A DNA stretch of 64,000 nucleotides from Streptomyces albogriseolus (lineage in GTDB: Bacteria > Actinomycetota > Actinomycetes > Streptomycetales > Streptomycetaceae). This document shows, piece after piece, positions 17,742-26,873 of the stretch; position 1 is the first letter of the stretch, and each line of letters begins with the position of its first letter. The DNA lies in the NCBI GenBank assembly GCA_014650475.1, contig BMVA01000003.1:248001-312000 (forward strand), in the 5' to 3' direction. The position numbers and the translations under genes were made by a program. The notes beneath the pieces were generated by a model. It was not told the DNA's origin, searched no databases, and was given only the letters and a program-made list of their open reading frames with translations.

Positions 17742-18199
17742 TGGCCGAGCAGTTCGTCGGCTCCGGCTGGGCGTTCCCGATGCGCATCGGACCCACCGGC
17801 GGCATCGCCCTGGTCAGCGGCGAGAAGGAGATCGAGGAGGCCATCCGGCTCGTCCTGGCCACCGCGCCGGGTGAGCGGCCGATGCGCCCGGAGTTCGGCT
17901 GCGCCATCCACGAGCTGGTCTTCGCCCCCGTCAACGAGGCCACCGCCGGCCGCATCCAGCACGAGGTGTACACGAGCCTCGACCGCTGGGAGCCGCGTAT
18001 CGAGGTCGAGGAGGTGCGGGTCACCGCCGGTCCCGGCGAGGGCGTGCTGCACATCGACGTCCGCTACTCGATCCGCGGCACCAGCAACCCGCGCAGCCTC
18101 GTCTTCCCCTTCTACGTCATCCCCTCCCACGACGAGCCCGGCACGAGCGGCACGGCCGGCGCGGGCGAGTCCGGCCCCCACCCCGAAAGCGACCGCTGA
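17741..18199 (+). CDS. cis9: gp25/GPW-type baseplate wedge protein (Cis9-like)
   Basis: The 152-aa protein carries the gp25-family pattern: GTGW-like opening (GSGWAFPMRI), EKEIEEAIRLVLATAPGERP, then MRPEFGCAIHELVF and a final RYSIRGTSNPRSLVFPFYV. It is the sheath-nucleating wedge component. The last 20 residues (Gly/Ser/Glu-rich) are a lineage-specific tail. Start and stop both overlap neighbours by one base. Confidence 0.93.
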   Translation: MAEQFVGSGWAFPMRIGPTGGIALVSGEKEIEEAIRLVLATAPGERPMRPEFGCAIHELVFAPVNEATAGRIQHEVYTSLDRWEPRIEVEEVRVTAGPGEGVLHIDVRYSIRGTSNPRSLVFPFYVIPSHDEPGTSGTAGAGESGPHPESDR

Positions 18200-20157
18200 T
18201 GGCCCTCCCCTCCCCGAACCTCGACGACCGCCGCTTCCAGCAGTTCGTCGACGACGCCAAGCGCTACATCCAGCAGCGCGCCCCGGAGTGGACCGACCAC
18301 AACGTCTCCGACCCGGGAGTCACCCTGATCGAGGCGGTCGCGCACATGGCCGACCAGATCGTGTACCGCCTCAACCGGGTGCCCGAGAAGAACCACCTGG
18401 CCTTCCTCGACCTCGTCGGCATCACCCGGTTCCCGCCCACCGCCGCGCGCACCGACGTCACCTTCTGGCTGTCCGCGCCGCAGGACGACCCCGTCGTGCT
18501 GCCCGAGGGCACCGAGGCGGCCACCACCCGCACCGAGCGGGAGGAGGCCGTGGTCTTCGCCACCGAACGCGACCTCGTCCTCGTGCCGTGCTCGCTGGGC
18601 AGGATCGCCGTGCAGCAGCAGGGGGAGCCGGTCGCCGACCGCACCGACGACCTCGCCGAGGGCAAGGACGTGCTGTGCTTCTCCGAGGCGCCGAGGCCCG
18701 GCGACTGCATGCTGTTCGGGCTGAGCGCCGCCGTCCCGCACTGCGCCGTCGCCCTGGAGCTCGACAGCCGCGTCGACGGCGTCGGCGTCGACCCGCGCCA
18801 GCCGCCGCTGGTGTGGGAGGCGTGGACCGAGGACGGCTGGGCGGAGTGCGAGGTCGAACGGGACGTCACCGGCGGTCTCAACCGGCCCGGCGAGGTCGTC
18901 CTGCACGTCCCCGGCGGCCACGTGCTGTCCCGCAGCGGCGGCCACGAAGGCGGCTGGCTGCGCTGCCGGGTCACCGAACCCCTCCCCGGCCAGCCCTTCT
19001 ACACCACTTCCCCGTCCGTGCGGGCCGCCGAGGCGTACACCCTCGGCGGCACCGCCTCCGCCGTGCACGCCGAGACCGTCCACGACGAGGCGCTCGGCGA
19101 GTCCACCGGCCTGCCCGGGCAGCGGCTGCGTCTCGCGCACGCGCCGGTCGTCGGCGACACCCCGCCCCTCCTGCTGCAGACCGCCGAGCACGGCGGCTGG
19201 ACCGACTGGGAGGTCGTCCCGCACTTCGCCGGCTCCCGCCCGCACGACCGGCACATCACCCTGGACGCCACCACCGGCGAGATCGCCTTCGGCCCCGCCG
19301 TCCGCGAACCCGACGGCACCCTCCGCCAGTACGGCGCCGTCCCCCCGAAGGGCGCCGTCATCCGCGCCCGCCGCTACCGCACCGGCGGCGGCAGGGCCGG
19401 CAACGTCGCCCGCGGCGCCGTCCGCGTCCTGCGCCGCTCCGTGCCGTACGTCTCCGAGGTCGTCAACCGGGAGGCCGCGCGCGGCGGCGTCGACGGCGAG
19501 ACCGTCGAGGAGGCGAAGACCCGGGCGCCCGTCACCCTGCGCGCCCAGGAACGCGCGGTGACCCTGCGCGACTACGAGGAGCTCGCCCGTCGCGCCGCCC
19601 CCGACACCGCCCGCATCACCTGCCTGGAGGGCGACGAGAGCGAGCACGGCGCCTACGCGGTCCGGGTGCTGGTGGTCCCCCAGGCCGTCCCCGACCCGGG
19701 CGGGCGGCTGCGGTTCGAGCAACTGGTCCCCGGCGACGCGCTGCTCTCCCGCATCACCCGCCACCTCGACGAACGCCGCCTGATCGGCACCCGGCTGGCC
19801 GTCGGCCCGCCGTACTACCAGGGCGTCACCGTCGTCGCCACCGTGCACGCCTTCCGCGGCACCGACACCGACCGGGTCCGCCGCCAGGCCCACGACGCCC
19901 TCTACCGCCACCTCGACCCGCTCACCGGGGGCGCCGAGGGCACCGGCTGGCCCTTCGGGCGGCCCGTGCAGGCCGGGGAGATCTTCGCCGTGCTCCAGCG
20001 CGTCCCCGGCGTCGAACTCGTCGACCAGGTCCTCCTGCACCCCGCCGACCCGATCACCGGCAAGCGCGGCGAGGCCACCGACCGCATCGACCTGTCCGCC
20101 CCGTCCCTGGTGTTCTCCTTCGACCACCGGGTCCGCGTGATCGGGGACACCGTATGA
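18199..20157 (+). CDS. cis11: Baseplate wedge protein (gpJ-like, Cis11)
   Basis: The 652-aa protein begins with a conserved DDRRFQQFVDDAKRYIQQ and DPGVTLIEAVAHMADQIVYR segment and contains the baseplate-J pattern (RAPVTLRAQERAVTLRDYEEL followed by APDTARI) in its second half. It belongs to the large wedge proteins (T4 gp6 family) that form the baseplate ring. It lies between gp25 and the tail-I-type gene, with ATGA overlap to the latter, which matches the standard order in CIS loci. Confidence 0.92.
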   Translation: MALPSPNLDDRRFQQFVDDAKRYIQQRAPEWTDHNVSDPGVTLIEAVAHMADQIVYRLNRVPEKNHLAFLDLVGITRFPPTAARTDVTFWLSAPQDDPVVLPEGTEAATTRTEREEAVVFATERDLVLVPCSLGRIAVQQQGEPVADRTDDLAEGKDVLCFSEAPRPGDCMLFGLSAAVPHCAVALELDSRVDGVGVDPRQPPLVWEAWTEDGWAECEVERDVTGGLNRPGEVVLHVPGGHVLSRSGGHEGGWLRCRVTEPLPGQPFYTTSPSVRAAEAYTLGGTASAVHAETVHDEALGESTGLPGQRLRLAHAPVVGDTPPLLLQTAEHGGWTDWEVVPHFAGSRPHDRHITLDATTGEIAFGPAVREPDGTLRQYGAVPPKGAVIRARRYRTGGGRAGNVARGAVRVLRRSVPYVSEVVNREAARGGVDGETVEEAKTRAPVTLRAQERAVTLRDYEELARRAAPDTARITCLEGDESEHGAYAVRVLVVPQAVPDPGGRLRFEQLVPGDALLSRITRHLDERRLIGTRLAVGPPYYQGVTVVATVHAFRGTDTDRVRRQAHDALYRHLDPLTGGAEGTGWPFGRPVQAGEIFAVLQRVPGVELVDQVLLHPADPITGKRGEATDRIDLSAPSLVFSFDHRVRVIGDTV

Positions 20158-20750
20158 GGGGCTCCGTCGACGGGCTGGGCTCGTCCGCGCCGATCGGCGC
20201 GATGCTGCCCGCGATCTTCGCCGACGACGACCTGGCCCAGCGTTTCGTCGCCGGCCTGGACGAGGTCCTCGCGCCCTTCCTGGTCGTCCTCGACAACCTG
20301 GACGCGTACTTCGACCCGGCGCTCGCCCCGCTGGACTTCACCCGCTGGCTGGCCGACTGGGTGGGCGCCGAGACCGACGGCATCGAACACGACACCGGCC
20401 CGGCGGGCGCCCCCTCGGCGGAACTCCGCCTGCGGGCCGCCGTCGCCGCCGCCGCCCGCCTGCACCGCGTACGGGGCACCCGGCGCGGCCTGTCCGAGGC
20501 CGTACGCCTGGTCTTCGGCGTACCGCCCGAGATCCGGGAGAGCGGCGGCGCCGCCTGGCACGCCCGCCCGCTCGGCCCGGTCCCCGGCGACCGCCGCCCG
20601 CACCTGCACGTCTCCCTCAGGCTGCCCGACCCGACCCCCGCCGACCACCACCGGCTGGACGCACTCGTCGCGGCCGCCCGCCCCGCCCACATGCCGTACA
20701 CGGTCGAGGTCATCGCCGCGACCGTCGCCGAAAGGACCACCGACCGATGA
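20154..20750 (+). CDS. cis12: Phage tail protein I-like baseplate component (Cis12)
   Basis: The 198-aa protein fits the tail-protein-I / gp7-like group: LPAIFADDDLAQRFVAGLDE and LDNLDAYFDPALAPLDF, then TRWLADWVGAE near the N-terminus, and a LHRVRGTRRGLSEAVRLVFG helix typical of this family. It would complete the baseplate wedge with Cis11. The start ATG overlaps the preceding stop (ATGA), and its own stop overlaps the next gene in the same way, placing the zinc-ribbon membrane protein in the structural operon. Confidence 0.88.
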   Translation: MRGSVDGLGSSAPIGAMLPAIFADDDLAQRFVAGLDEVLAPFLVVLDNLDAYFDPALAPLDFTRWLADWVGAETDGIEHDTGPAGAPSAELRLRAAVAAAARLHRVRGTRRGLSEAVRLVFGVPPEIRESGGAAWHARPLGPVPGDRRPHLHVSLRLPDPTPADHHRLDALVAAARPAHMPYTVEVIAATVAERTTDR

Positions 20751-22213
20751 CCAGCCCGTCCTCCGGCCCCGGCCGGACCGCCTCCCGCTGCGCCGAGTGC
20801 GGCACGCCGGCGGAGCCCGGCCAGTCCTTCTGCGACTCCTGCGGAGCGGTGCTGGGGTGGGCCGACGGGGGTCGCGCGGGCCGCTCCGAGCGGACCCGCA
20901 CGGAGCCCGTCCACGCGGAGCCGGCACGGACCGCGGCGAGCGGGGTTTCCGGTTCCGCGGGGGGCTCCGGTTCCGCCGGGGTCTCCGGTTCCGCCGGGTC
21001 GGCCGGAGCGTCCGGTGCCGACGGGCCGGCCAGAGCCTCCGGGTCGGACGGAGCGTCCGGGGGCGCCGGTGCGGCCGGGGCGACCGGTGCGGCCATCGGT
21101 GACGGCGTGGCCGCCCCGGGCGGCGCGGTCGGCGCGGCGCCGGGAGGCGCCGTCCCCGCCGCGGACGACCGCGCCCGGACCTCGGCCGCCGGTCGCCGGG
21201 ACGACCGGGACGACCGGGACCAGGTCACGGCCCCCGAGGACGACACGGAACCCCTGCCCTCCGTGCCGTCCGCAGCCGCCGAACCGCCGCGCGCCCAGGG
21301 GGATGCCGACAGCGACGCGTCCGAGCGGGCCCGCTCCCTCCTCGTCCCCGTCGCCGACAGCGAACCCCGCGAAGGCCCCGAGGACCCCGCCGTCGCCCCC
21401 GTCCTTCCCGGCCGCACGGCCGCCCGCCGCCCCCAGGTCCGCGCCGTGGGCCCGCAGGCGGACGCGGAGGGCGGCGTCCCGTGCCCCTGGTGCTCCACCC
21501 CCAACCGCCCCGAACGGCACTTCTGCGCGCGCTGCGCCATGTCGATGACGCGCGGCGAGGACGCCCCGGGGCGCCTCCCGTGGTGGCGCCGTATGTTCGC
21601 CGACCGCAGCGCCGAGTCGGCGTGGGCGGGTGAACGCCCGCGCCTGCGCCGGGGGTTCGGCCGGGTGTGGAACTGGGTGGTCGGCGCCGTGGTGATCGGT
21701 CTGGTCGTCGCCCTGGTGATGAACCTCGGCGCGATGATCCAGGCCACCCGCGACCACTTCGCCAAACGCGCCCCCGTCGGCCCGTCCGCCGTGAAGGCGT
21801 CCCGCTCGTACACCGGGCACGGCGCGGGTCTCGCCTTCGACAAGCTGAACAACACCTGGTGGGGGCCCGGCATCTCGCAGGCGGCCGAGGGCGAGTGGCT
21901 GGAGGTCACCTTCGACCAGCCGACCCGCCTGCTGGACCTGGTGATCACCCCCGGCACCTCCACCCGCGCGGACCAGCTGTCGGAGTCGGCCCTCCCACGC
22001 CGTATCGACGCGCAGATCACCCTCGCCGACGGCGAGAAGATCACCCGTACCCTCACCCTGGACCAGAGCGCGGGCGGCCAGCGCCGCCCGTTCCGGGTCG
22101 GCGAGGTGACGACCGTGCGCTTCGTCCTGCGGTCGGCCTACAACGCGGGCCCGGAGAAGCAGGTGGCGATCGCCGAGATCGAGTTCTTCGGCCGGTCGAA
22201 CACTACCTCCTGA
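20747..22213 (+). CDS. Zinc-ribbon, single-TM, discoidin-like protein at the end of the CIS operon (CisA-like)
   Basis: In 488 residues: an N-terminal zinc ribbon (CAEC at 15-18, paired with CDSC at 29-32), a long disordered Ser/Gly/Ala-rich stretch, a second ribbon (CPWC and CARC at about 246-266), one transmembrane helix (about 311-332), and a C-terminal beta-sandwich resembling discoidin/F5-8C modules (SRSYTGHGAGLAFDKLNNTW, later IAEIEFFG). It overlaps cis12 by ATGA and ends the operon. In Streptomyces coelicolor the gene at this end of the locus encodes CisA, a membrane factor needed for CIS-mediated cell death; equivalence here is inferred from position and domain layout. Confidence 0.75.
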   Translation: MTSPSSGPGRTASRCAECGTPAEPGQSFCDSCGAVLGWADGGRAGRSERTRTEPVHAEPARTAASGVSGSAGGSGSAGVSGSAGSAGASGADGPARASGSDGASGGAGAAGATGAAIGDGVAAPGGAVGAAPGGAVPAADDRARTSAAGRRDDRDDRDQVTAPEDDTEPLPSVPSAAAEPPRAQGDADSDASERARSLLVPVADSEPREGPEDPAVAPVLPGRTAARRPQVRAVGPQADAEGGVPCPWCSTPNRPERHFCARCAMSMTRGEDAPGRLPWWRRMFADRSAESAWAGERPRLRRGFGRVWNWVVGAVVIGLVVALVMNLGAMIQATRDHFAKRAPVGPSAVKASRSYTGHGAGLAFDKLNNTWWGPGISQAAEGEWLEVTFDQPTRLLDLVITPGTSTRADQLSESALPRRIDAQITLADGEKITRTLTLDQSAGGQRRPFRVGEVTTVRFVLRSAYNAGPEKQVAIAEIEFFGRSNTTS

Positions 22214-22221
22214 CGCCCCCG

Positions 22222-22249
22222 CCCGGACCCGCCTCGGGGTGGGTCCGGG
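22222..22249 (+). terminator. Hairpin after the CIS operon
   Basis: CCCGGACCC and GGGTCCGGG form a 9-bp stem with a 10-nt loop 9 nt after the last CIS gene. There is no T-tract, as is usual for Streptomyces terminators. Confidence 0.6.
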
Positions 22250-22369
22250 GCCGGACCCGGGTACGCCTCCGGGTACTCCCCCTAGGTGATGTCACAGCTC
22301 GGCAGCAAAGCCCGCCCGCGTGGCCGGGGCCCGACACACGGCCGCCCGGGACCAGGTACGTTCGAGGAC

Positions 22370-23287
22370 GTGGCTGGATTCAGGATCGGACGCGGACGGA
22401 ACAACGACGGTGCGCCCCAGGGGCGACCGCCCCACCCCCCGCACGGGCGGCGGACACCGCCGGCGCCGTCGTACGGCTACCCCCCGGCGCCGCAGCCGCC
22501 CGCCTACGGGCAGGGCGCGGGCGGCACAAGCCCCTGGCCGCAGCCGCACGCCGGCCAGGGCGGCCCGGGCGGCTACGGCGGTCACGGCGAGCCGGAGTAC
22601 TTCGGCGACGGCGGCTACCCCGCCGGACCGCACGGCGCCCCGCACGACCCGTACGCGGCCAACAACCCCGGTCACACCCAGGCCTTCTCCATCGACGACC
22701 CGTACCAGCAGGACGACGCCTACCAGCCGCCCGCCGGCCCGGTCGGCCCCCGGCTGCACTGGAAGGCCCTGCTGAAGGGCATCGTCCTGTCGCCGCCGCA
22801 GACGTTCCTGCGGATGCGCGACTACACGATGTGGGGCCCCGCCCTCGTCGTGACCTTCCTCTACGGCCTGCTCGCCGTCTTCGGCTTCGACGGCGCCCGC
22901 GAGGACGCCATCAACGCGACGCTGTCCAACGCGATCCCGATCGTGCTGACGACGGCCGTGGCGATGGTGCTCAGCGCGTTCGTCCTCGGCGTGGTCACCC
23001 ACACGCTGGCCCGCCAGCTCGGCGGCAACGGCGCCTGGCAGCCCACGGTCGGCCTGTCCATGCTGATCATGTCCATCAGCGACGCCCCGCGTCTGGTGTT
23101 CGCCACGTTCGCGGGCGGCGACGCGACGTTCGTGCAGCTCCTCGGCTGGGCCACCTGGGTGGCGGGCGGCGCGCTGCTCACCGCGATGGTGAGCCGCTCC
23201 CACGACCTGCCCTGGCCGAAGGCCCTGGGCGCGTCGTCCATCCAGCTGATCGCGCTGCTGTCGATCGTGAAGCTCGGCACGTTCTAG
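22370..23287 (+). CDS. Yip1-domain membrane protein
   Basis: The 305-aa protein has a Pro/Gly/Tyr-rich cytoplasmic N-terminus (about 125 residues) and a C-terminal Yip1-type domain with five predicted membrane spans (for example ALVVTFLYGLLAVFGF and IVLTTAVAMVLSAFVLGVV). GTG at 22370 (VAGFRIGRGRNN) is preferred to the upstream ATG at 22286; GAGG lies very close before it. It follows the CIS terminator with its own 156-bp leader and is a common Streptomyces conserved membrane gene, so linkage to CIS function is not implied. Confidence 0.75.
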   Translation: MAGFRIGRGRNNDGAPQGRPPHPPHGRRTPPAPSYGYPPAPQPPAYGQGAGGTSPWPQPHAGQGGPGGYGGHGEPEYFGDGGYPAGPHGAPHDPYAANNPGHTQAFSIDDPYQQDDAYQPPAGPVGPRLHWKALLKGIVLSPPQTFLRMRDYTMWGPALVVTFLYGLLAVFGFDGAREDAINATLSNAIPIVLTTAVAMVLSAFVLGVVTHTLARQLGGNGAWQPTVGLSMLIMSISDAPRLVFATFAGGDATFVQLLGWATWVAGGALLTAMVSRSHDLPWPKALGASSIQLIALLSIVKLGTF

Positions 23288-23299
23288 ACCTGCCCGGCC

Positions 23300-23330
23300 G
23301 GCCCCCGGTGTGCACGTCACGCCGGGGGCC
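23300..23330. terminator. Strong hairpin terminator
   Basis: A 13-bp stem with one G-T pair (GGCCCCCGGTGTG against CACGCCGGGGGCC) lies 13 nt past the Yip1 gene. A near-identical hairpin follows the next gene at 26701-26733. Confidence 0.8.
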
Positions 23331-23443
23331 CGCCTCTGCCGCGCCGTGATCACCTCCTGCTACTGTCGCCCCTGCTCGCGCAGGACGAGCGGCGACATCG
23401 TGATACGCCCCCCTGCGCGGCGCCCTGGGGAGGGACTTCACAC

Positions 23444-26400
23444 GTGAATCGTCCGCTGGACAAGCGGGCCGTGCGCCGTCGGCGTGCGCTCGGCCGTACA
23501 GCTCTCACCGTCACGCTCGCCGTGACCGCCGGCCTCGGCGCCGCCACGGGGACGGCCACCGCCGCCGACCCGGCCACCGCGTCCGCCGAACCCGTCGTCA
23601 TCAGCCCCGGCGCCCGCTTCGTGCCCCGCGCCACCCTCGTCCTCAACACCGGCGAGACCGGCTTCCTCACCGCGCAGGAGGGCGACGACCGCCTGCGCTG
23701 GATCGACTACGCCACCGGCGCCACGACCGTCCTCGACCACCGGCTGCCCAAGCCACTCGCCTACGACGTGGACGACTTCCGCTTCGCGCAGCACCCCGGG
23801 GACTTCGGTCACGGCTCCGACACCGTCGCCCTCTACGCGGCGTCCCCGTCCCCGCACGTGACGCTCCAGCAGCGGACGGGCGACGGACCGACGGTCACGG
23901 TCCCGATCCCGGAGGGCCAGTCCTACGTCGCCACCTACGGCGACACCGTCATCACCCGCACCGGCGCCGAGAACGCCGAAACGAGCCTGCACCTGCTGCG
24001 CACGGAGAACGGCCAGGTGCGGGACCAGAAGCTGGAGGGCCTGCCGGAAGGCTGGAACCTCACCATCAGCACCGGCGACTCCCGGTCCGTGGCCGTCCGC
24101 GCGATCAAGTGGGAGGACACCACGATGTACCAGGGGTGGTGGGTCGTCGACCTCGCCACCGGCAAGGTGAAGACGCTCTCCCCCCCACGGCGAGAGCGTC
24201 ACCTTCGACCAGGACACCGTCTTCCACCTCGGCGCCCCGGAGTCCTACGCCGCCCAGGTGTACCGCCGCGACGACCTGGACGCGGAGCCGGTCACCCTCG
24301 ACCTGCGGGACGTCGGCGCGTACGACGACACGATCCTGCCCTTCGCCGACGGCTTCGCCACCGTGTCCCCGCCCAACCCCGGCAACAACCAGTACCGCGG
24401 CAACCCGCTCTCCCTCAGGAACGCCGAGGGCCGCTCGACGACCCTGCTGACCGTCGCCTCCCCCTCGCTGCACCGCACGCCCGACGGCTCCCTCCTGGTG
24501 ACCGGCGCCGAGAAGGACACCGACTACGGCCCGCTCGACTGGGGGTACTACCTCCTCACGCCCGCCGCCGACGGCACCGTCACCCGCAAGCGCGTCGCGG
24601 ACATCGAGGACCGGGAGGCCGAACCGTTCGGCATCTCGCTGGGCAGCGGGATCCTCACCACGGCCGACGACTCCAAGCTGTACATGCCGGGCACCTACGT
24701 CGGCGGCTACCGCAGCACCTGGCTGAAGACCGCCGGGCGCCCCGAGGAGCTGAACTCGACCGTCGACGGCCTCGTCAGCGGCCGTGACATCGACTGCGGC
24801 GACTCCGAGAGCGGCCCCTGCGTGACCATGTTCGCCTCCGGCGACGGGCACCACGGCCGCGAGGCCGGGACCGAGCAGGACGTCACCATGCTCTACCGCA
24901 ACGGCGACTCCGCCTGGGGCCCGCGGGTGACCTCCGGACTCGGCAGCCCCGAACTCGTCGACCTGTCCGGCCGGTACGGCGTGGTCAACCAGGCCTGGGG
25001 CGGCTCGCAGGCCGTCCTGCGCTTCGGGGACGGCGACACCGGCAGCGTCCTCGAGAAGCGGGAGGTCGTCGCGTCGGCCGTCTGGGGCAACCAGCTGTGG
25101 AGCGCCACCAGCAGCTGGGACGACCCGGGCCAGGACCTCCCGACCACGGTGACGGCGAAGAACCTGTCGACGGGCGCCGCGGGCGAGACCTTCGACGCCG
25201 GGTGCGTCCCCCGCGAACTCCAGGCCGTGGGGCGCTGGGTGTACTGGCAGTGCGACGACTCCTGGCCCAACTACCGGGGCGGCGGCGTCTACGACCGGCA
25301 GGCCAAGCGCTCCGTGAAGGTCGGCACCGACAAGGCGCTCCTCGGGGACGGCTACCTGGTACGCCAGTCGGACGCGACCGGCCTCACCCTCGTCGACCTG
25401 CACGAGGGCCTCCAGGCCGGCGCCACCGAGGCGGACCTGCCCCAGCGCGTCATCGTCACCGCGGCGGAGCTGGGCGACCGGACCGTGCCCCGGGCCGGAT
25501 GGACCGTGGACCGCTTCGGCGGACACGTCGCCTACGCGGGCGCGGACCGCCGGGTGCGGATCGTCCCCTCGGGCGTCCCGGCCTCCCGCATCGCCGTCAT
25601 CGACGCCGAGACGTCGTCCGCCCTGGACATCAGGGCCGGGAAGACCTGGACGTCGCGCTGGTGGCTGTCGAAGCCCGCCGCCTCCTGGACGCTGACCCTG
25701 AGGAACAAGGCGAGCGGCAAGGCCGTGCGCACCCTGTCCGGCGGCGAGGCCCGCGGCCTCCTGCCGGCCTCCTGGGACGGCAAGGACGCGGCCGGGCGGT
25801 ACGTCCCGAACGGCGCCTACACCTGGACCCTGACCGCGAAGCCCGCCGACGGCGCCGGCGCCGACCTGTCCGTCTCCGGGACCGTGCCGGTCACCGGAGG
25901 CGCCGCCGTGTGGCGGGACATGGCGGGCGACGACGGCTTCGGCGACCTGCTGGCGACGGACTCCGCCGGGGCCGTGTGGATGTACCGGGGTACCGGGACC
26001 GGCGGAGTGAACTCCCGCACCGCCGGGACCGCCGGGGCGTTTCCCGCCGGCTCGGTGCTCGTGCCCGTCGGCGACGTGGACGGCGACCGGTGCGCCGACG
26101 CACTGGTCCGGGTGGGCAACGAGCTGCGGGCCTACCGCCCCGGCTGCGGCAAGGTCGTCGGCGCCTCGTCGCCGTACACGGTGATCGGCCAGGGCTGGGG
26201 CCAGTACGACCAGCTGACGTCACCCGGCGACCTCAACGGCGACGGCCGCGTCGACCTGATCGCCCGCCAGACCACGACCGGCGACATCTACTTCTACGCG
26301 GGCACGGCGGACCACCGCCTGAAGACCCGGGTGCGGATCCAGGCGAACTGGAAGCTGTACAAGTGGATCACCGGCGCCGGTGACCTGAACGGCGACGGAC

Positions 26401-26678
26401 GCGGCGACCTGCTCGGCCAGGACTCCGCCGGTGTCCTGTGGCGGTACTACGGCACCGCCGCCGGCAGCGTGACCAGGCGGGAGAAGGTCGGCAGCGGCTG
26501 GAACGCCTACTCCGCCCTCGTCGGCACCGGCGACCTCTCCGGCGACGGCCGCACCGACCTGCTGGCCCGCGACACCGCCGGGAGGCTGTGGCGGTACGCG
26601 TCCACGGGAACCGGCACCTACAGCAGCCGGGTGCTGGTCGGCTCGGGCGGCTGGAACACGTTCAAGGGCCTGCACTGA
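23444..26678 (+). pseudogene. Secreted FG-GAP/VCBS-repeat protein, frameshifted at a C7 tract
   Basis: Two overlapping frames form one gene of about 1077 residues. The first (23444 to about 24186) encodes an RR-containing signal peptide (RALGRTALTVTLAVTAGLGA) and a beta-propeller-like start; the second (about 24180-26678) continues with an Ig/FlgD-like segment and four C-terminal FG-GAP/VCBS repeats (DLNGDGRVDLI, DLNGDGRGDLL, DLSGDGRTDLL type). The break is at seven C residues (24180-24186); with six, the reading LS-PHGESVTF continues in frame. A true mutation, slippery-tract phase variation or sequencing error are all possible. The protein would be exported and bind ligands or carbohydrate; no enzyme motif is visible. 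Confidence 0.8.
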
Positions 26679-26700
26679 CCCGAGCGCGGAAAGACGAGGA

Positions 26701-26733
26701 CGGCCCCCGGCGTGCACATCACGCCGGGGGCCG
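26701..26733. terminator. Perfect 14-bp hairpin terminator
   Basis: CGGCCCCCGGCGTG pairs exactly with CACGCCGGGGGCCG around a 5-nt loop. It sits between the secreted-protein gene and the severed 3' end of the minus-strand phosphoribosyltransferase gene and likely serves both. Confidence 0.85.
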
Positions 26734-26756
26734 CCCCGTTCCCGCCGCCGCACACC

Positions 26757-26802
26757 TCAGGCGTCGAGCACCTGCCCGTCCCGGCGCACGACGGGCGGCT
26801 GG
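26757..26802 (-). pseudogene. Severed 3' end of the phosphoribosyltransferase gene
   Basis: Read on the minus strand, the bases just outside the integrated element encode a terminal peptide VQPPVVRRDGQVLDA followed by TGA. Joined in frame to the truncated phosphoribosyltransferase at 30890-31336 through the shared ACGCT core, it gives FPWSVQPPVVRRDGQ, a continuous natural-looking C-terminus. No start or promoter remains here. Confidence 0.85.
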
Positions 26803-26807
26803 ACGCT
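26803..26807. repeat. attL core of serine-integrase element
   Basis: The pentamer ACGCT occurs here and at 30885-30889; it is the only identity shared between both junctions at the crossover point, as expected for a large serine integrase, which needs only a 2-bp identical core. Left flank (CGACGGGCGGCTGG) is host; right flank (TAGGCTGAATTG) is element. Confidence 0.75.
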
Positions 26808-26873
26808 TAGGCTGAATTGACTCCATGACAGTAGTAGCCTGACCTTGCTGCGGAAGGCAGGGGAGGCCGGATC

